64,000 nt of DNA, taken from assembly GCA_963669155.1 (NCBI GenBank), contig OZ022579.1:23387270-23451269 (forward strand), in the 5' to 3' direction. Positions within the stretch are counted from its first letter, which is position 1. Every line of letters begins with the position of its first letter. Made by a program: the position numbers and the translations under genes. Source of the DNA: Arbacia lixula (lineage: Eukaryota > Echinodermata > Echinoidea > Arbacioida > Arbaciidae). Below are positions 12,025 to 23,582 of this stretch, in pieces. The notes beneath the pieces are model-generated. The model did no database searches and had not been told where the DNA came from. It worked only from the letters and a program-made list of their open reading frames with translations.

Positions 12025-13100
12025 GCTCGCAGGGCACCGACCCCGCCCCACAAGACATAGAGTACAGCACGGTGAAAATGGAAGAGATAAATGACATGTG
12101 GATGAGCACACTCATGCAATCATAACAAGATACAATATTTTATTCAATCCAAAATCATGGAGATTTTCTTTCCACCAGCACAACATAAAAATGCAATACA
12201 CTATAGACACACACAATGAGTTGTAATAAAACATATTTAAACATGGTTGTAATTCACCTGTGTAATCGTACATTATGTACTACATGTGACACAATAATTA
12301 AAGTAACAATCATTAGCTGCAGAATTGAGTTCATGTTGTTAGTTTCTTTCTCATTCTACTCCTGATGGAATCAGGAATATCAGATGTACTTATTCTATTC
12401 GTCAGTTTTAATACATTATCCTATAAGATAGATACAAATAAAGATATTTCATTCAGAGGAAAATCATGGAAATTTGCTTGAGAGAGAGAGGGGGGGTGAA
12501 ACTCATGATGGAAATGTCCAAAAGAAAGCAAATCTAGTAAATATTGGACCCCGTTCAAATAATCCAAACAAATTATGTGGTTTGCCTAATAATTGTTTTT
12601 TTTTTTATCTTAAAAGGATGGAATCCATTACAAACATGCATTTCAATGATTTTACCTAATGTGGACGGTAATTACCATAACAGGTGCAACGCTGAGAGCG
12701 TATCTAGTATTGTCATCCCGATCATTACTTCCGATGGATCATATTGATTACCCAGGTAATAATTTAAGTGAGCTGGGAGTAGCGTTTCAATAACATTAGA
12801 TATGTCGGATGATAATCAATTTGTTATTGCTACGGAAGCTATATGTCTTTAGAATTCCATTAACATAATTAATGTGTTAAATCACTTTTTTGTGCATCGG
12901 CACACGCAATTAGCACCGTAGACCACCTGCTTGAAGCACAAAGAGGATTAATATTACATTTTTTTCACTTATAGCTTGTAATAATCGTGAACAAAACTGA
13001 TGAGCTGTTGTTTATTAAAGGAAATTACGAAATGGTACTTCATGATTATCTTTATTCTACCATGTTTATCTTACCAGGGTATCTCGCCAATGATCCCTGG
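12025..13100. other. Upstream region of the EF-hand gene, no other gene seen
   Basis: AT-rich, with a GA/G-rich patch near 12479-12496 and a poly-T near 12598. Likely contains the distal promoter of the gene starting at 13263, but no defined element can be supported apart from the TATA-like box. Confidence 0.45.
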
Positions 13101-13121
13101 GCCCTATTTATAAAAGAAAAC

Positions 13122-13129
13122 TATAAAAG
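13122..13129 (+). promoter_or_regulatory. TATA-like box of the EF-hand gene
   Basis: TATAAAAG lies about 140 bp before the start codon at 13263, with a second TTTATAAAAG 14 bp upstream. The position allows a transcription start near 13150 and a 5' UTR of about 110 nt. Assigned from sequence and position only. Confidence 0.45.
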
Positions 13130-13262
13130 CGAAGCCTGTTGTTGTCATTTTGTCACTTCTGAGCGGAAAGCCTAAGCTGGAGGTTCATCGACAGTCCCGG
13201 TCGACAGAATACAGATTTCAATCAGAAATCATCTACTGATTTAGAGTTGCTTGGAATGAAAC

Positions 13263-13329
13263 ATGGCTTTCAAATCAGCAGCCTTTCTCCTTCTTATGCT
13301 TCACACGTTGAGCCCGTTTATGACGTCAG
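13263..13329 (+). CDS. EF-hand gene exon 1 (signal peptide)
   Basis: ATG plus 22 codons and one base; donor CAG|GTGAGT. Encodes the hydrophobic signal sequence. Confidence 0.85.
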
Positions 13330-13724
13330 GTGAGTAGGGAAATCTAACCGTTTGGGTGCTTGAAACAACTTATTTTCTATGGAATTTGTGTGCACAGATA
13401 AACACAAGGAGTTAAAGATGGCCCGTCCCTTTTACAGGCATCTGCACACTTCATGAAAGTTTGCACATATTTAGCACATATCTTTGGGATACCAATTGTG
13501 AAATGTTAAGGCCAGAGGTACTATAACTTCGGTAGAATGAATGAAAATCTAACTAGTTTTCACTGAGATTTGAATCAAATATACTTGATTGCCTACCGTT
13601 GACACAATTTGAAATTACGACTATTTTCGTGGTACGAAAAAAGAAAACTCGATCGATTATCGAAGATTATTTCCTCAGAACCGAAAATTATGCTTTGTCG
13701 ATTACAGGGAAAGGTTAAAAAGCC

Positions 13725-13759
<35 letters not shown>

Positions 13760-16700
13760 CCTCTCTCTCTCTCTCTGTCTCTCTCTGTCTCTCTGTCTCT
13801 CTCTCTCTCTCTCTCTCATTCTCTCTCTCTCTCTCTCTCAAATGATGAAAAGGTCAGTGAACTTTCAGAATTTTGTCTGCAAAAGGGACGGGCTACCTTC
13901 AAAGAGCAAAGAAAACCCAGTGACTTTATGAATTGAACACAAGTAGAGAAATTGCAAAGACAGACTGGAAAATAAAAGAAAAATTGTACAAATGATTATA
14001 CGGAAGTCATAATCAAAAGCACTAGTCTTGATCCTGCTTGGTAACCATCGTTACAACTTATTATTTGGTCTACAATGACAAAGTTGTTATGTCTGTGAGA
14101 AGTTGAGAACCATGCATAACCAACAAAAAAATAAGAGAGCATTACACTACTGAACCTACTGAGCATGGACAGTATATTGCACACGTTTAAATATCGATAG
14201 CAATCTTACAATATGTCTTATGACTTTTGTTTCATCTTCGAACTGTTTAATTCAAGCTTATAAGCAGGACACATTCTATCGATTGACTTAATTTCCTCGT
14301 CTGTGACAACACAGCGTTGCCCATAAACATGCTCGGTTAAAAGAAGAACAAGAAATAATTGCTTTGTTGAAAAAAAAAGAATCTTGCACATATGGAATGA
14401 TTATCATTAGTCATGAAGAGTCAAGAGTCATGAAATACACTGTATACGTTTGTTGAATAGTTCATTAATTTACCGTAATTGCAACGGCGAATGCACTGGT
14501 GAGCGGAGCTCTACATGGAATCAAAGCATTATTGCGGAGCGAAGAGCCACAGTATGAATTGTTGTGTCTATATATATCTATATAGGTTTATAGAGGCTAC
14601 AAAAACAGGTAGGAACGACCCGTTGAAAAGCTGCACCAAATCTTACGATCAATACAATTCTGCTCAGTTTCAAGCTCTTATATTGTGAGGGGAGTTCTTA
14701 CACGGTATTTTCTTCCAAATTCCGTGGTATTCACATAACTTTATTTTGAAAACCTGCACAATGGCTACCCTAAATTTAAATTTGCATATTTGTTTCCGTA
14801 GCTTTTGTCGATACGGCATTTGATCTGTACGACGCGGATCAGAACGGCCAGGTCACACTGGACGAGGTGATCACCCACATGACGTCAGAAGGATTTGCCG
14901 TCACTGAGCAGTCCATGCAGTCGCGGCTGGACAAATACGATACTAATGGTAAGTTATGATGCGTTTCATTCTGCGGGAATGTGTTTTATCAGGGATGTGT
15001 TAGGAAGGAGAGACAACTCGAACATAATTCAAACATCTGTATGGATACTATAAGCGTGCTAATGAATGTCAAAAGCATTCCATAATCACTACAATGCTTT
15101 GATGTCCCATGCGCGCCACCGACATTTAGCTGTAGTTAACTTGGAAAGCAATATCTTTAATTCCCTATTTTGTCTCTGGAAGCTGTGTTTCTTATCACAT
15201 TATTTTGTAATTTTCAAGAAAGTTAAGGACAACACCACTTAAGATCCTGCATTAGGTTTTCTTCTTAATAATTGTTGAATGATGCACGAACGGAGATATA
15301 AGATAATATTCTTACTAACACAATTAACAAATTTCTGCACTTTCCGCAGATTCCGCAAATGTGGGATTCAATCATTATCAAAATTATAGTACTGTTTATT
15401 TTCATTAAGAGAGTTTACGTGCACTTGCGTGCAACTGAGATATTTTAGTAGAAAAAAAAGTGTATTTTTGTTCGCTGATATTTCTTTTCCTCACAAAGGT
15501 GTTGATGCAATCCAACAGAACTGGACAAGCGAAAAGGCTCTACATCTTCTTTTGCTCTCTCTGAGAAACCGTTGCTACGCAATCCTGTTCGTTATTATTA
15601 AAACACCTGAAAAGCACACGCTGAGACCACATAACTTTTCGGCGGTGGCACGGATGGGTTCGAAGAAAGAAAGTTGTTTCACATCCTTCCATAACACATC
15701 CCTGGTTTCATGAAGAAAAGGTTCATGCTACGCCCTTAACAGAAAGATAACAGTCCACTTTGAAACCACCGCCTCAACAATAGTGTCGGGTCGCTTTAAA
15801 AGCCGACAGGAGCATCCAAGAGCAGCCAAGGGTTTGTAATCGTTATAACTATCGTTAGGTATCGCCGTGCAGAAGGCCGCACAGAAATACGTGAAATTCT
15901 TCTAAAATACTGATTCAATTCACTGAGAAAACCATTTTAACAGTCCTGCAGAGGTCTGCTGTGTGCATGGTGCGTCTTCATTGTCTCCCTCTGTCTTCTG
16001 CTGCCCTTGGTTGAATTTGGCTACTCCTGTAGGACCTATAACGTCACTTTATTTGTCGAATAATTTGGAACATATTAGTAAGCTCATTACAACGTTTTTT
16101 TTTCTACCCGAACCATGCACAATATGCCATAGTGTACCATCATAGCAATATAGGTGGGATTCAACACCAGCATTGAACAAAAATATGACTGAGCCCCTTA
16201 AAGAAACGCCCTCTTCATTTCTTTTTATTTTTGTTCAAAGTATTCAGTAGAGTTCTTTCGAAAAACTACGGGTATTTTTTCTTCAAGTTTTCGACGGGGA
16301 TATTTAAAGGGTTACTAAATTACAAAAAATAAGTTCCTATTACTCTATGTAAAATTATTCACTAAAAACGAACGAACTTCACATTCGTTTGCCGCAATAA
16401 AGTCCAGTGACGTCAAAGAAGTCAAAATTCCATAAATGCCAACGGCGTGAATAAAATATTTTATTCAAGCCGTTCAAACAATACGTTACCAATGGGAACC
16501 AAAAAGCTTGTCCGAGGTTTGTCGAGTAGCAACAACTAATAGATTCAAAGTGCATTCCATCCATTGAATCTGAATGACAAGATACAGGTGAATACGCGTT
16601 ACTACGCAGTAAGGGGGAAAGTTGTGAATACATTAGAAAATGGTCTATTGTTGACTTTTGTAAAATCTATGGCATTTTTACTTCTCTGTGCGTTTTTTCT

Positions 16701-19050
16701 TTCCGTCAAAATGAGACTTTATTGCGGCAAACAAATGTTAAATTCGTTTTAGTGGATAATTTTACATAGATTAGTGGGAATTTGTTTTTCTAATTAAGTA
16801 ATCCTTTAAAGTGTGAAAGCATATCACGAGAACTTCTATCCCATTGAACAGTACTGCCCTACTCTGACAAAAGGAAGCAAGTGACAAATCACTCAAATCT
16901 GGATTATTGCTACTCTTAGATTGTACCCAGCATTCCCTACATACAGTACATGCAAAATCTGAACAAGAAATGTTCATGTTGCTGCGAGATATTCAATCTA
17001 ACATGATGTGGTGTTACACTGATGCCAATGCAATTGACAGACACATTTTGCTCATTTACAAGAAAAGTCTCTTTTGTTAGTTGATTCCTTTTGTCAGAGT
17101 AGGTCAGAATAGCGCTCACAGTTATGGGAACTAAGCCACTTCGAGGATGTGTAAAATGCACGCAATAATTATTGGGAATTTTCAGAGCATGAATTTATCT
17201 CGTAAAAAAGGGGTATTTTGTTGATCGGGTGTCTTTGCCAGCTACTTGTGGTGTTACACTGATGCCAATGCAATTGACAGACACATTTTGCTCATTTAAA
17301 AGAAAAGTCTCTTCTGATAGTTGCCTCCTTTTGTCAGAGTAGGTCAGAATAGCGCTCACAGTTATGGGAACTAAGCCACTTCGAGGATGTGTAAAATGCA
17401 CGCAATAATTATTGGGAATTTTCAGAGCATGAATATATCTCGTAAAAAAAGGGTATTTTGTTGATCGGGCTTGGGGGGGGGGGGGGGGGGGGGGCGGGGG
17501 GGGGGAGGGGGGGAGGCGGAAAGGGGTGACTAGTCAAAGCCAGTACGTGCTATCCCCATTACCATGCCGATGTTGCCTGTGGTTACGTAACATCTGTACC
17601 CCCGTGCGAAACTCTCGACAGGAGACGGTGTCCTGGACAGAGACGAGTTCCCGGCCTTCGAGCAAGCAAAGCCAACAGAAGAATGGCAGATCATCTTTGA
17701 CGCGTATGACGTCGACAGTGATGCGTGTCTGACGTAAGTCCTCTTAACGCTTTAGGGATGAAGGCATTTTTAGAGTAAAACTCATCTTTTTTTTTTTTTT
17801 TTTTTTTTTTTTGGGGGGGAGGACATTTTGATTTTACAACAGAATGTTCATTACATTATCAATTCTCATAGCGTCAAAGACATAGGCCTGCAAGTTAGAG
17901 TTGTGCCACTTTTAAGAGCAGAGGGATAATAACACAAATATTATTAGTTAAGTTTCCAAATCAATCGGCAAACATAATCATGTGATACGTTCACACTGAA
18001 CTGTATCCACGAGTAGGCTCATTGTTATTTACGTATAAAGTACTGTATTGGTTTTTTTTTATGATGTAAACCACCATTTTGTACTGTCGCTTTTTTAGCC
18101 AAATGACCCATTGTCACGTGAATTTAAATCAATTATATGTAAAATCTATGAAATATTTGCTGTTGTTGTTGTTTAGTGTTGGAGAACTTCACAGATTGCT
18201 GGATATGATTACTGGGTACACTGCCGAGCAGCTACAAGCAGATTATGATTTGGCGGACAAAGACAATGACGAATGCCTCTGCATTGACGGTAAGCCCACT
18301 GATCTCTCCGTAACACCATAGATTGGTGGGCATTCGCCTAAACACAGTGAAGTCGCAATTCCGCCATTTTGCAACGCTCGGAAAAGCCCAACAAAGGCCA
18401 TGCTCATCACCATGTTCGCCCTGAAGATAATTTGAGTTTAATAATAGAAAGATAGAAAGAAACATATATGAAGGTTTAATGAAAATCCGTCAAAGGATAA
18501 GAAAGTTGTGATCTTTTGAAATTTATATTTCACGTCACGTGCGAGGTGCTCTCCCATATGTTTTGTGCAGAATGATGGCATAAATTGGTCTTTTTCTGTT
18601 TTGACAACAGAATGATTTTTTCATTTAAGTGTGTTTGTAAAAACGTATTTGTAATGATGCATCAAATACACAAGTAAAAGGATGCTTATCTTTATGAGAA
18701 AATGGACATATAATAAAATGTGCACAACACATGGGAGAGCACCTCACACGTCAGTTGTTTGACCTGCAAAAAGTGCTACATTGTCTTTAAAAGTTGCCAC
18801 AATAATACACATTATTCACGGTCAGAATAAAGGAAAAAAAACTATATAAAGAATTATGATTTTGTTAATTATTTTAGAAAATTACTTATTGATGGTTCGT
18901 CTGCAAAGAAAGTACACCCTTGTAAAGAAAATTCTTTAGAAATCATTATCTACAGCGAATCTAAAGCAATTCCTTCTCGAAGTTAATATCATGTGTTTTT
19001 TGTTTTCCTTTCTTTCAGAGATGATTGCCTGGGCTACGTCACTTAAGTGA
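13263..19050 (+). CDS. Secreted four-EF-hand calcium-binding protein (5 exons, 156 aa)
   Basis: Exons 13263-13329, 14802-14948, 17622-17733, 18177-18289 and 19019-19050 join with GT-AG introns (phases 1, 1, 2, 1) into a 156-residue protein ending in TGA. Residues 1-22 form a signal peptide: short Lys-containing start then AAFLLLMLH. Four EF-hand loops follow: [36 protein letters not shown] and [12 protein letters not shown]. Each has acidic position 1 and Glu at position 12. Loops 3 and 4 lack the usual Gly at position 6 and carry Cys at 7 (and 9 in loop 4), which is odd. No C-terminal HDEL-like retention signal is present, so secretion or a secretory-pathway lumen is inferred; calcium binding follows from the family. 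The start is the first ATG, placed after the TATA-like box and giving the signal peptide. I cannot assign it to a named subfamily. Confidence 0.88.
13417..13902. repeat. Foldback-type repeat, family D copy 2 (intron 1)
   Basis: Ends AGATGGCCCGTCCCTTTT and AAAAGGGACGGGCTACCTT are inverted; the interior carries CTATTTTCGTGGTACGAAAAA as in copy 1. A C run and (CT)n tract have expanded inside it. Confidence 0.65.
13723..13839. repeat. Poly-C plus (CT)n microsatellite in intron 1
   Basis: Thirteen C residues followed by about 50 CT units with scattered G interruptions. Confidence 0.95.
14802..14948 (+). CDS. EF-hand gene exon 2 (loop 1 and first part of loop 2)
   Basis: Acceptor TTTCCGTAG, donor ATG|GTAAG. 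Encodes EF loop [12 protein letters not shown] and ends inside the second loop after DTN. Confidence 0.9.
15810..16030. repeat. Dispersed repeat in intron 2, family F
   Basis: Inverse relative of 6130-6345 (shared CAGAGGTCT, ATTCA...TCACTGAG, TGCCCTTG words). No coding capacity. Confidence 0.5.
16850..17000. repeat. Dispersed repeat fragment in intron 2
   Basis: Sequence around ATTGTACCCAGCATTCCCTAC and TTGCTGCGAGATATTCAATC is similar to 45295-45400 in the BTB gene. It carries an inverse copy of the TTGCTTCCTTTTGTCAGAGTAG motif also found at 17085, 17325, 45457 and 51887. Confidence 0.55.
17007..17470 (+). repeat. Tandem duplication, 240-bp unit, 2 copies
   Basis: The block beginning TGTGGTGTTACACTGATGCC is present at 17007 and 17247 and ends TTTTGTTGATCGGG at both 17229 and 17469. 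Differences are a handful of substitutions, so this is a recent duplication inside intron 2. Confidence 0.9.
17473..17521. repeat. Poly-G tract
   Basis: About 45 bp of G with isolated C and A immediately after the second 240-bp copy. Likely G-quadruplex forming and prone to length error. Confidence 0.9.
17622..17733 (+). CDS. EF-hand gene exon 3 (rest of loop 2, loop 3 start)
   Basis: Acceptor CTCGACAG, donor GAC|GTAAGT. Completes [12 protein letters not shown] and encodes DVDSDACL. Confidence 0.9.
18177..18289 (+). CDS. EF-hand gene exon 4 (end of loop 3 and loop 4)
   Basis: Acceptor GTTGTTTAG, donor GACG|GTAAGC. Encodes TVGE and the loop [11 protein letters not shown]. Confidence 0.9.
18459..18755. 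repeat. Palindromic dispersed repeat, family B, partial copy 4 (intron 4)
   Basis: Carries CGTCAAAGGATAAGAAAG, CACGTCACGTGCGAGGTGCT and the inverted GGGAGAGCACCTCACACGTC, but lacks both outer ends. Confidence 0.7.
19019..19050 (+). CDS. EF-hand gene exon 5 (C-terminus)
   Basis: Acceptor TTTCTTTCAG after a long pyrimidine tract. Encodes [10 protein letters not shown] and a TGA stop at 19048-19050. Confidence 0.88.
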
Positions 19051-19276
19051 TTGAAATTACGGACTCGAGTCGGATCAAATTTTGAACCAAGACAGAGAGA
19101 GAGAACGAATAAGGATGCCTTTGTTTGAATTCACATTTAATTATCATCATTGCACTGTCACTATTCTCCTAATCATTTTTCATTTTTCATTTTTTTGAAA
19201 GAACCAGCAACATTGGAAGTAGAAAGGAGTGAGGGAGGGGGTAAATGATATTCCTGGCGTAGCATCATCCGAAATG

Positions 19277-19282
19277 AATAAA
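19277..19282 (+). terminator. Polyadenylation signal of the EF-hand gene
   Basis: AATAAA about 227 bp after the stop codon; a second AATAAA lies at 19339-19344. Either could end the transcript. Confidence 0.5.
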
Positions 19283-19685
19283 ATTACTAAATGCTCTGGA
19301 TATGTGTGATAATATTTACAACAATAGTTGTTAGTCTCAATAAATAGTCCTACTAACGTCTATGCATTGAATGGAAATGTGACAACCCGGACTACTTCTT
19401 CATCCACACGAGCATATGACTGTAATCATCATATTGAATAGGGTTTTTACATCCTCCGTGGGCAGGTGGGAGCTGGTATAGGCCTAGGGGGGAAAGACCA
19501 CTATCCGTACAGTCCAGAGCGTAGCGACGTTACCCCCGAGAGCTGTAAGTGACAGTATGTCCTTCATCAAGTCATTACATTTTCTCATACTAGTAAAAGG
19601 GCGCCCCCATGATGCAGTGCGCAGCAACACCCGGAGTTTGTTTGCAGTTACACCCACTTTCTGTTTATACATACACACACACACA

Positions 19686-19687
<2 letters not shown>

Positions 19688-19767
<80 letters not shown>
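19688..19767. repeat. (CA)n/(CT)n microsatellite at a LINE 3' end
   Basis: About 40 CT units directly abutting the LINE tail that begins at 19768. Read on the LINE strand this is a (GA)n tail. Confidence 0.9.
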
Positions 19768-20060
19768 GCCATATCCGGAGACGTAGGCGATCGCGGCGTG
19801 CCACAAATCTCTGTTCCTAGCTCTTTGAATCAGCTCCACCTCCCGCTGACCCGCACCTCTCTCTGTAATCCATGCATTCAGACTGGTCATCCGATTAATC
19901 CGTTTCCTTCCTCTACCCCTCTTTCCTGTCAATGCTAAATTTCCAAGACCGTCCTTCCTGATTATATGTCCTACAAAACTCATTTGCCTAGTTCTTATCT
20001 CTATCATGAGTTTTCTTTTCATACCAGGTCTTCTTAGGACCTCTTCATACACATCGGAAC
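19768..20060 (-). pseudogene. LINE (non-LTR retrotransposon) 3' ORF fragment
   Basis: The minus strand encodes about 95 residues typical of the C-terminal tail of LINE ORF2: RQMSFVGHIIRKDGL, a Gly/Arg-rich GKRGRGRKR stretch, ARNRDLWHAAIAYVSGYG, then the GA tract. The catalytic reverse transcriptase domain is absent, so this is a 5'-truncated copy. The same tail motifs (RQxxFxGH, RK) recur in the LINE at 61843-62055. Confidence 0.75.
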
Positions 20061-20257
20061 ATAATGATAATATTAAAAAGAGAGCGGAAGTGGGTATGAC
20101 TGGAAAAGAATCCGGCCGTCGATGCGCGGTGCTTCATGGGACGACTTTTCACAATATGCGGTACGGCTCGTTCACACAGTTTCTCTGTACCTTCCTGTAG
20201 GAATGTGATAAGGACCTGCAGTAGGAGGATCCCCTGATCCAGTTACCGACTACCCTG

Positions 20258-20278
20258 GGGGGGGGGGGGGGGGGGGGT
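20258..20278. repeat. Poly-G tract
   Basis: About 20 consecutive G residues. Confidence 0.9.
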
Positions 20279-20429
20279 CATTACCATTACTTGGTATGTT
20301 TCTGCCACTAGACTCCCTCACCGTGAGTTTTTTTTTATCATTACGATTATATCCTACTCTATGAAAATTGCTTTCGTCCTGCGTTATTTGATTGTCTTGA
20401 TGTTATCTTTAATCGCCGACGCACCCTGT

Positions 20430-20570
20430 TTACATGAGAGAGAAAGAGAGGAGAGAGAGAGATGTGGGGGAGGGAGAGATAAAGAGCGAGAGAGATGGGG
20501 GAGGGGGAAGGGGATAGAGAGCGAAGGAGATGCGGGGAGAGAGGGGAGAGCGAGCGAGCGAGCGAGAGAA
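20430..20570. repeat. GA-rich purine tract
   Basis: About 140 bp of almost only A and G on the plus strand, with GAGC variants. The open frame through it is low-complexity. Confidence 0.85.
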
Positions 20571-23404
20571 TATTCTTCTTATTTATATCGTTTGTAGGAG
20601 TGTATGATTAACACCCTGCTAGTAAAAGCTGGTAGATCCTTTTAAAGCCGTCGTCTAACAACTCCACCTTACTACAGTTAGTATTTAAAGGTGAATGAAT
20701 TGTGCGCACAAGGTCACTCTGCGTGGTATAACCACACGAGGAGCAGCCGAGTTTCTTTACCATGCCAAAGTTACCTCTTTCACATAATTCTACCGAACCA
20801 CAAAAAATGTGCATCAGTTGTTTGAAAACATGGGCAACAACAACAAATAAACACAAAGAAATATCATGCAAAAACTCACATGTAAAAATTTACCGACACT
20901 TGGCAACAATTACCGACACATATTGAACTGGCGCATGACTAATTCTATTGAATGCATGGCAATGAGTTACTACACACGTGAAAATATAATTTAAAGAAAT
21001 ATTGTTTGCACTTTTATCTCCAAAGTAAGCAAAACAGATCAAATATTTCTACAATTTGAGTTGTAATGAAAATTAGAATGCATTATGGGAAAATTCAATG
21101 AATTAGGAGAATTCTTCGGAGATCCTCAAACCCATTCCATAATTTTACTGGAAAACGGAGGTATGTACAAAGCATGAATAGATAAAATGGGATTGCTCAC
21201 ACACCGTCTAGCAATACCAAATCGACACAAACTTACACTACACAAATGATTTGTTTATATCGTATTTATTTCTGATCTTGTAACAAATAGATACACCGAC
21301 CTCTTGATTGAAACATCAAAGAGGTTTGAACATTATTATGCACCTTAACCCTTCCATTGCCATCCAAGATGTATCATTATGGGATGAGCGTGTATTACTT
21401 GTCAATAAATTCCCATGTGGCATGCAAAGAATTCATTGCACAAATTGGAATTGGCTATACATGTACATGTAACGTACTACAAAATGTGCGAAGCAATAAA
21501 AATAAATTTACATATATAGCGTTTCATCACATCAAGACTGCTTATTATAGAAAAAAAAACTTTAAAAAGGCTGATGTATTTCTACACCTACACAGATTGT
21601 GTAATCAGTATTATAGGAGCGATGCAGAGTCCTTATGGACAATAAAATCATGGAAAAGCTTTGCGACATGAAGTTACATGCATTATGTCGGGCTGATTCA
21701 TAACTAGAAATTTGCTATGATAATATTGTGATGTTGTATCATGGAACTTATGTGTATTACATTGTGAATAATGCATGAAGGGTTTACGTATACTAACTAC
21801 AACAATACTTCCATTAGGAAGAAATTTTCATTAGGTTGTTGTCTCATGTAACTATTTCTTTGCGTAAGTTACACTGTATTGTTGCACCAAGAACACCTAA
21901 ACAAATTTGTCTGCCGCACAAGTTTTTCAGCTATATTTCAAGGTTTGCTTTAAATTCTTAGTGCGAAAATATCTGAATAGCTCATATGGAGCCCAAAATA
22001 TATATTTTTTCCATTCTTACGTAGTCTTCATACTCTTTTATGGGCAGAACTTATCGGAGAGTATCATGATAGATGCAGTACATCTTATCAAACATGTTCC
22101 TTACATCCATAAATCATTGTAGGTATCCATATTACTTAGATTATATCACTATACAGAATATTTTCTTCAAATAATAGGGAAAAAGTCTACACATGAGAGA
22201 AAAAAAATCTACACGTGCCCATCTGCATTGCCATACAATATATTCAAACAGATATTTATAAAATGCAAAACAAAAAAAGAAATATGGCAAAAAATGGCTA
22301 TAAAGGAATTCATAATTTCTCACTTCAAACTGGCAAAAAATATGGCTGCACGCTTTGTTTAAAATTTGTACATCTCTACAGCATTTCTAAGCAAAATTAA
22401 TATATCCAATATTTTGTTGAGCAAGTACTGTTGCCAATTTGTGACATGACATATACTGATCACTTCAGGTTCCACATAAAAACCTATCCTGAAAGACTTA
22501 ATTTCTCCTTGCAACTGGAATATTTGACACTTTTTTTTGTCTTCATCTTCAACAATAAATACACATTAAATATGTTAGAATAATTAAAATGATTAAATTA
22601 CTATACCTTCTTATTTTTCTTTATTTGAGTGATCTGATGCCAATACCATGTCCATTTGTTTTAAATTATGCTTCCATACAAGCAAGTCATTGTAGCTTGA
22701 CTTGCAAGCTACATGTACCTTGTAAAATTGGTTCTCATTTTCCATTCCATTCCCTATTCGTAAACAAGCATAGTCCAGTGGTCTAGGTGTTTAATAGGAA
22801 TAAGGTGTGGGATTAGGGTAGGGGTTGAAGAAAAGGGTGATGGTTATTTAAAGTGTATCTACTCGTAAAGGATAGTTTCAAGCTTTGCTAGTAGACAAAA
22901 TGGAAATGAAAGTAGACCAAGTTAAACCAACCAACTGACGATTTTCTTCTTTCACACATGAGTAATTATTTAAACAATAAGAGTTGCCTGTACTTCACTT
23001 ATGACATTACAATGAAAATATGTTGCTATATCTTTAAACTGTTTAAGCATTGACTCAACATCAAATGCCAGTGAGCATTTTCAGTATACTTTTACTACTT
23101 TGCCTATTTAAACACTGAAGTGGTGGGGCTATTAAAAACAATTGATTTGAGATCAGATCTGCTATCATAAACACAAACATAAATCTCCAGATCATGCCAT
23201 ACATTATTTCCAACCATATATACACATACACTGTACACTTCAGTTGCAAAAGGGATCTCATATCATCTTGCTTGGTGTTTACCTACCCAGCCACTAATAC
23301 CATTCATTACAGGCTTGTATTTATAGAACTGTATTGCATGCAGGAGTCATGACAATCAACCACTTTCTCCTATAGATATACATAGATTACAGAAGGTACA
23401 TGTA

Positions 23405-23582
23405 CAGAGAAACCTGTTTATAGTGGCCACCCAAGGGAAACAAAAATTGTGGCCTTTATAGACATGTGGCTGCTATAGACAGGTTCTTTAACACATGATC
23501 TCTCTCCAGGGGTATTATTTTAGTGGCCACTATAGACAGGTTGGCTGTTATAGACAGGTGGCCGCTAAGACAGGTTTGACTG
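23405..23582. mobile_element. Tigger-derived MITE, 178 bp
   Basis: Flanked by TA on both sides. Left end CAGAGAAACCTGTTTATAG and right end AGACAGGTTTGACTG are inverted. Its right 100 bp (GGCTGCTATAGACAGGTTCT, TTTAACAC, GTGGCCACTATAG) matches the right end of the 4.4 kb Tigger element at 33553-37977, so it is a deletion derivative or relative mobilised by the same transposase family. Confidence 0.85.
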
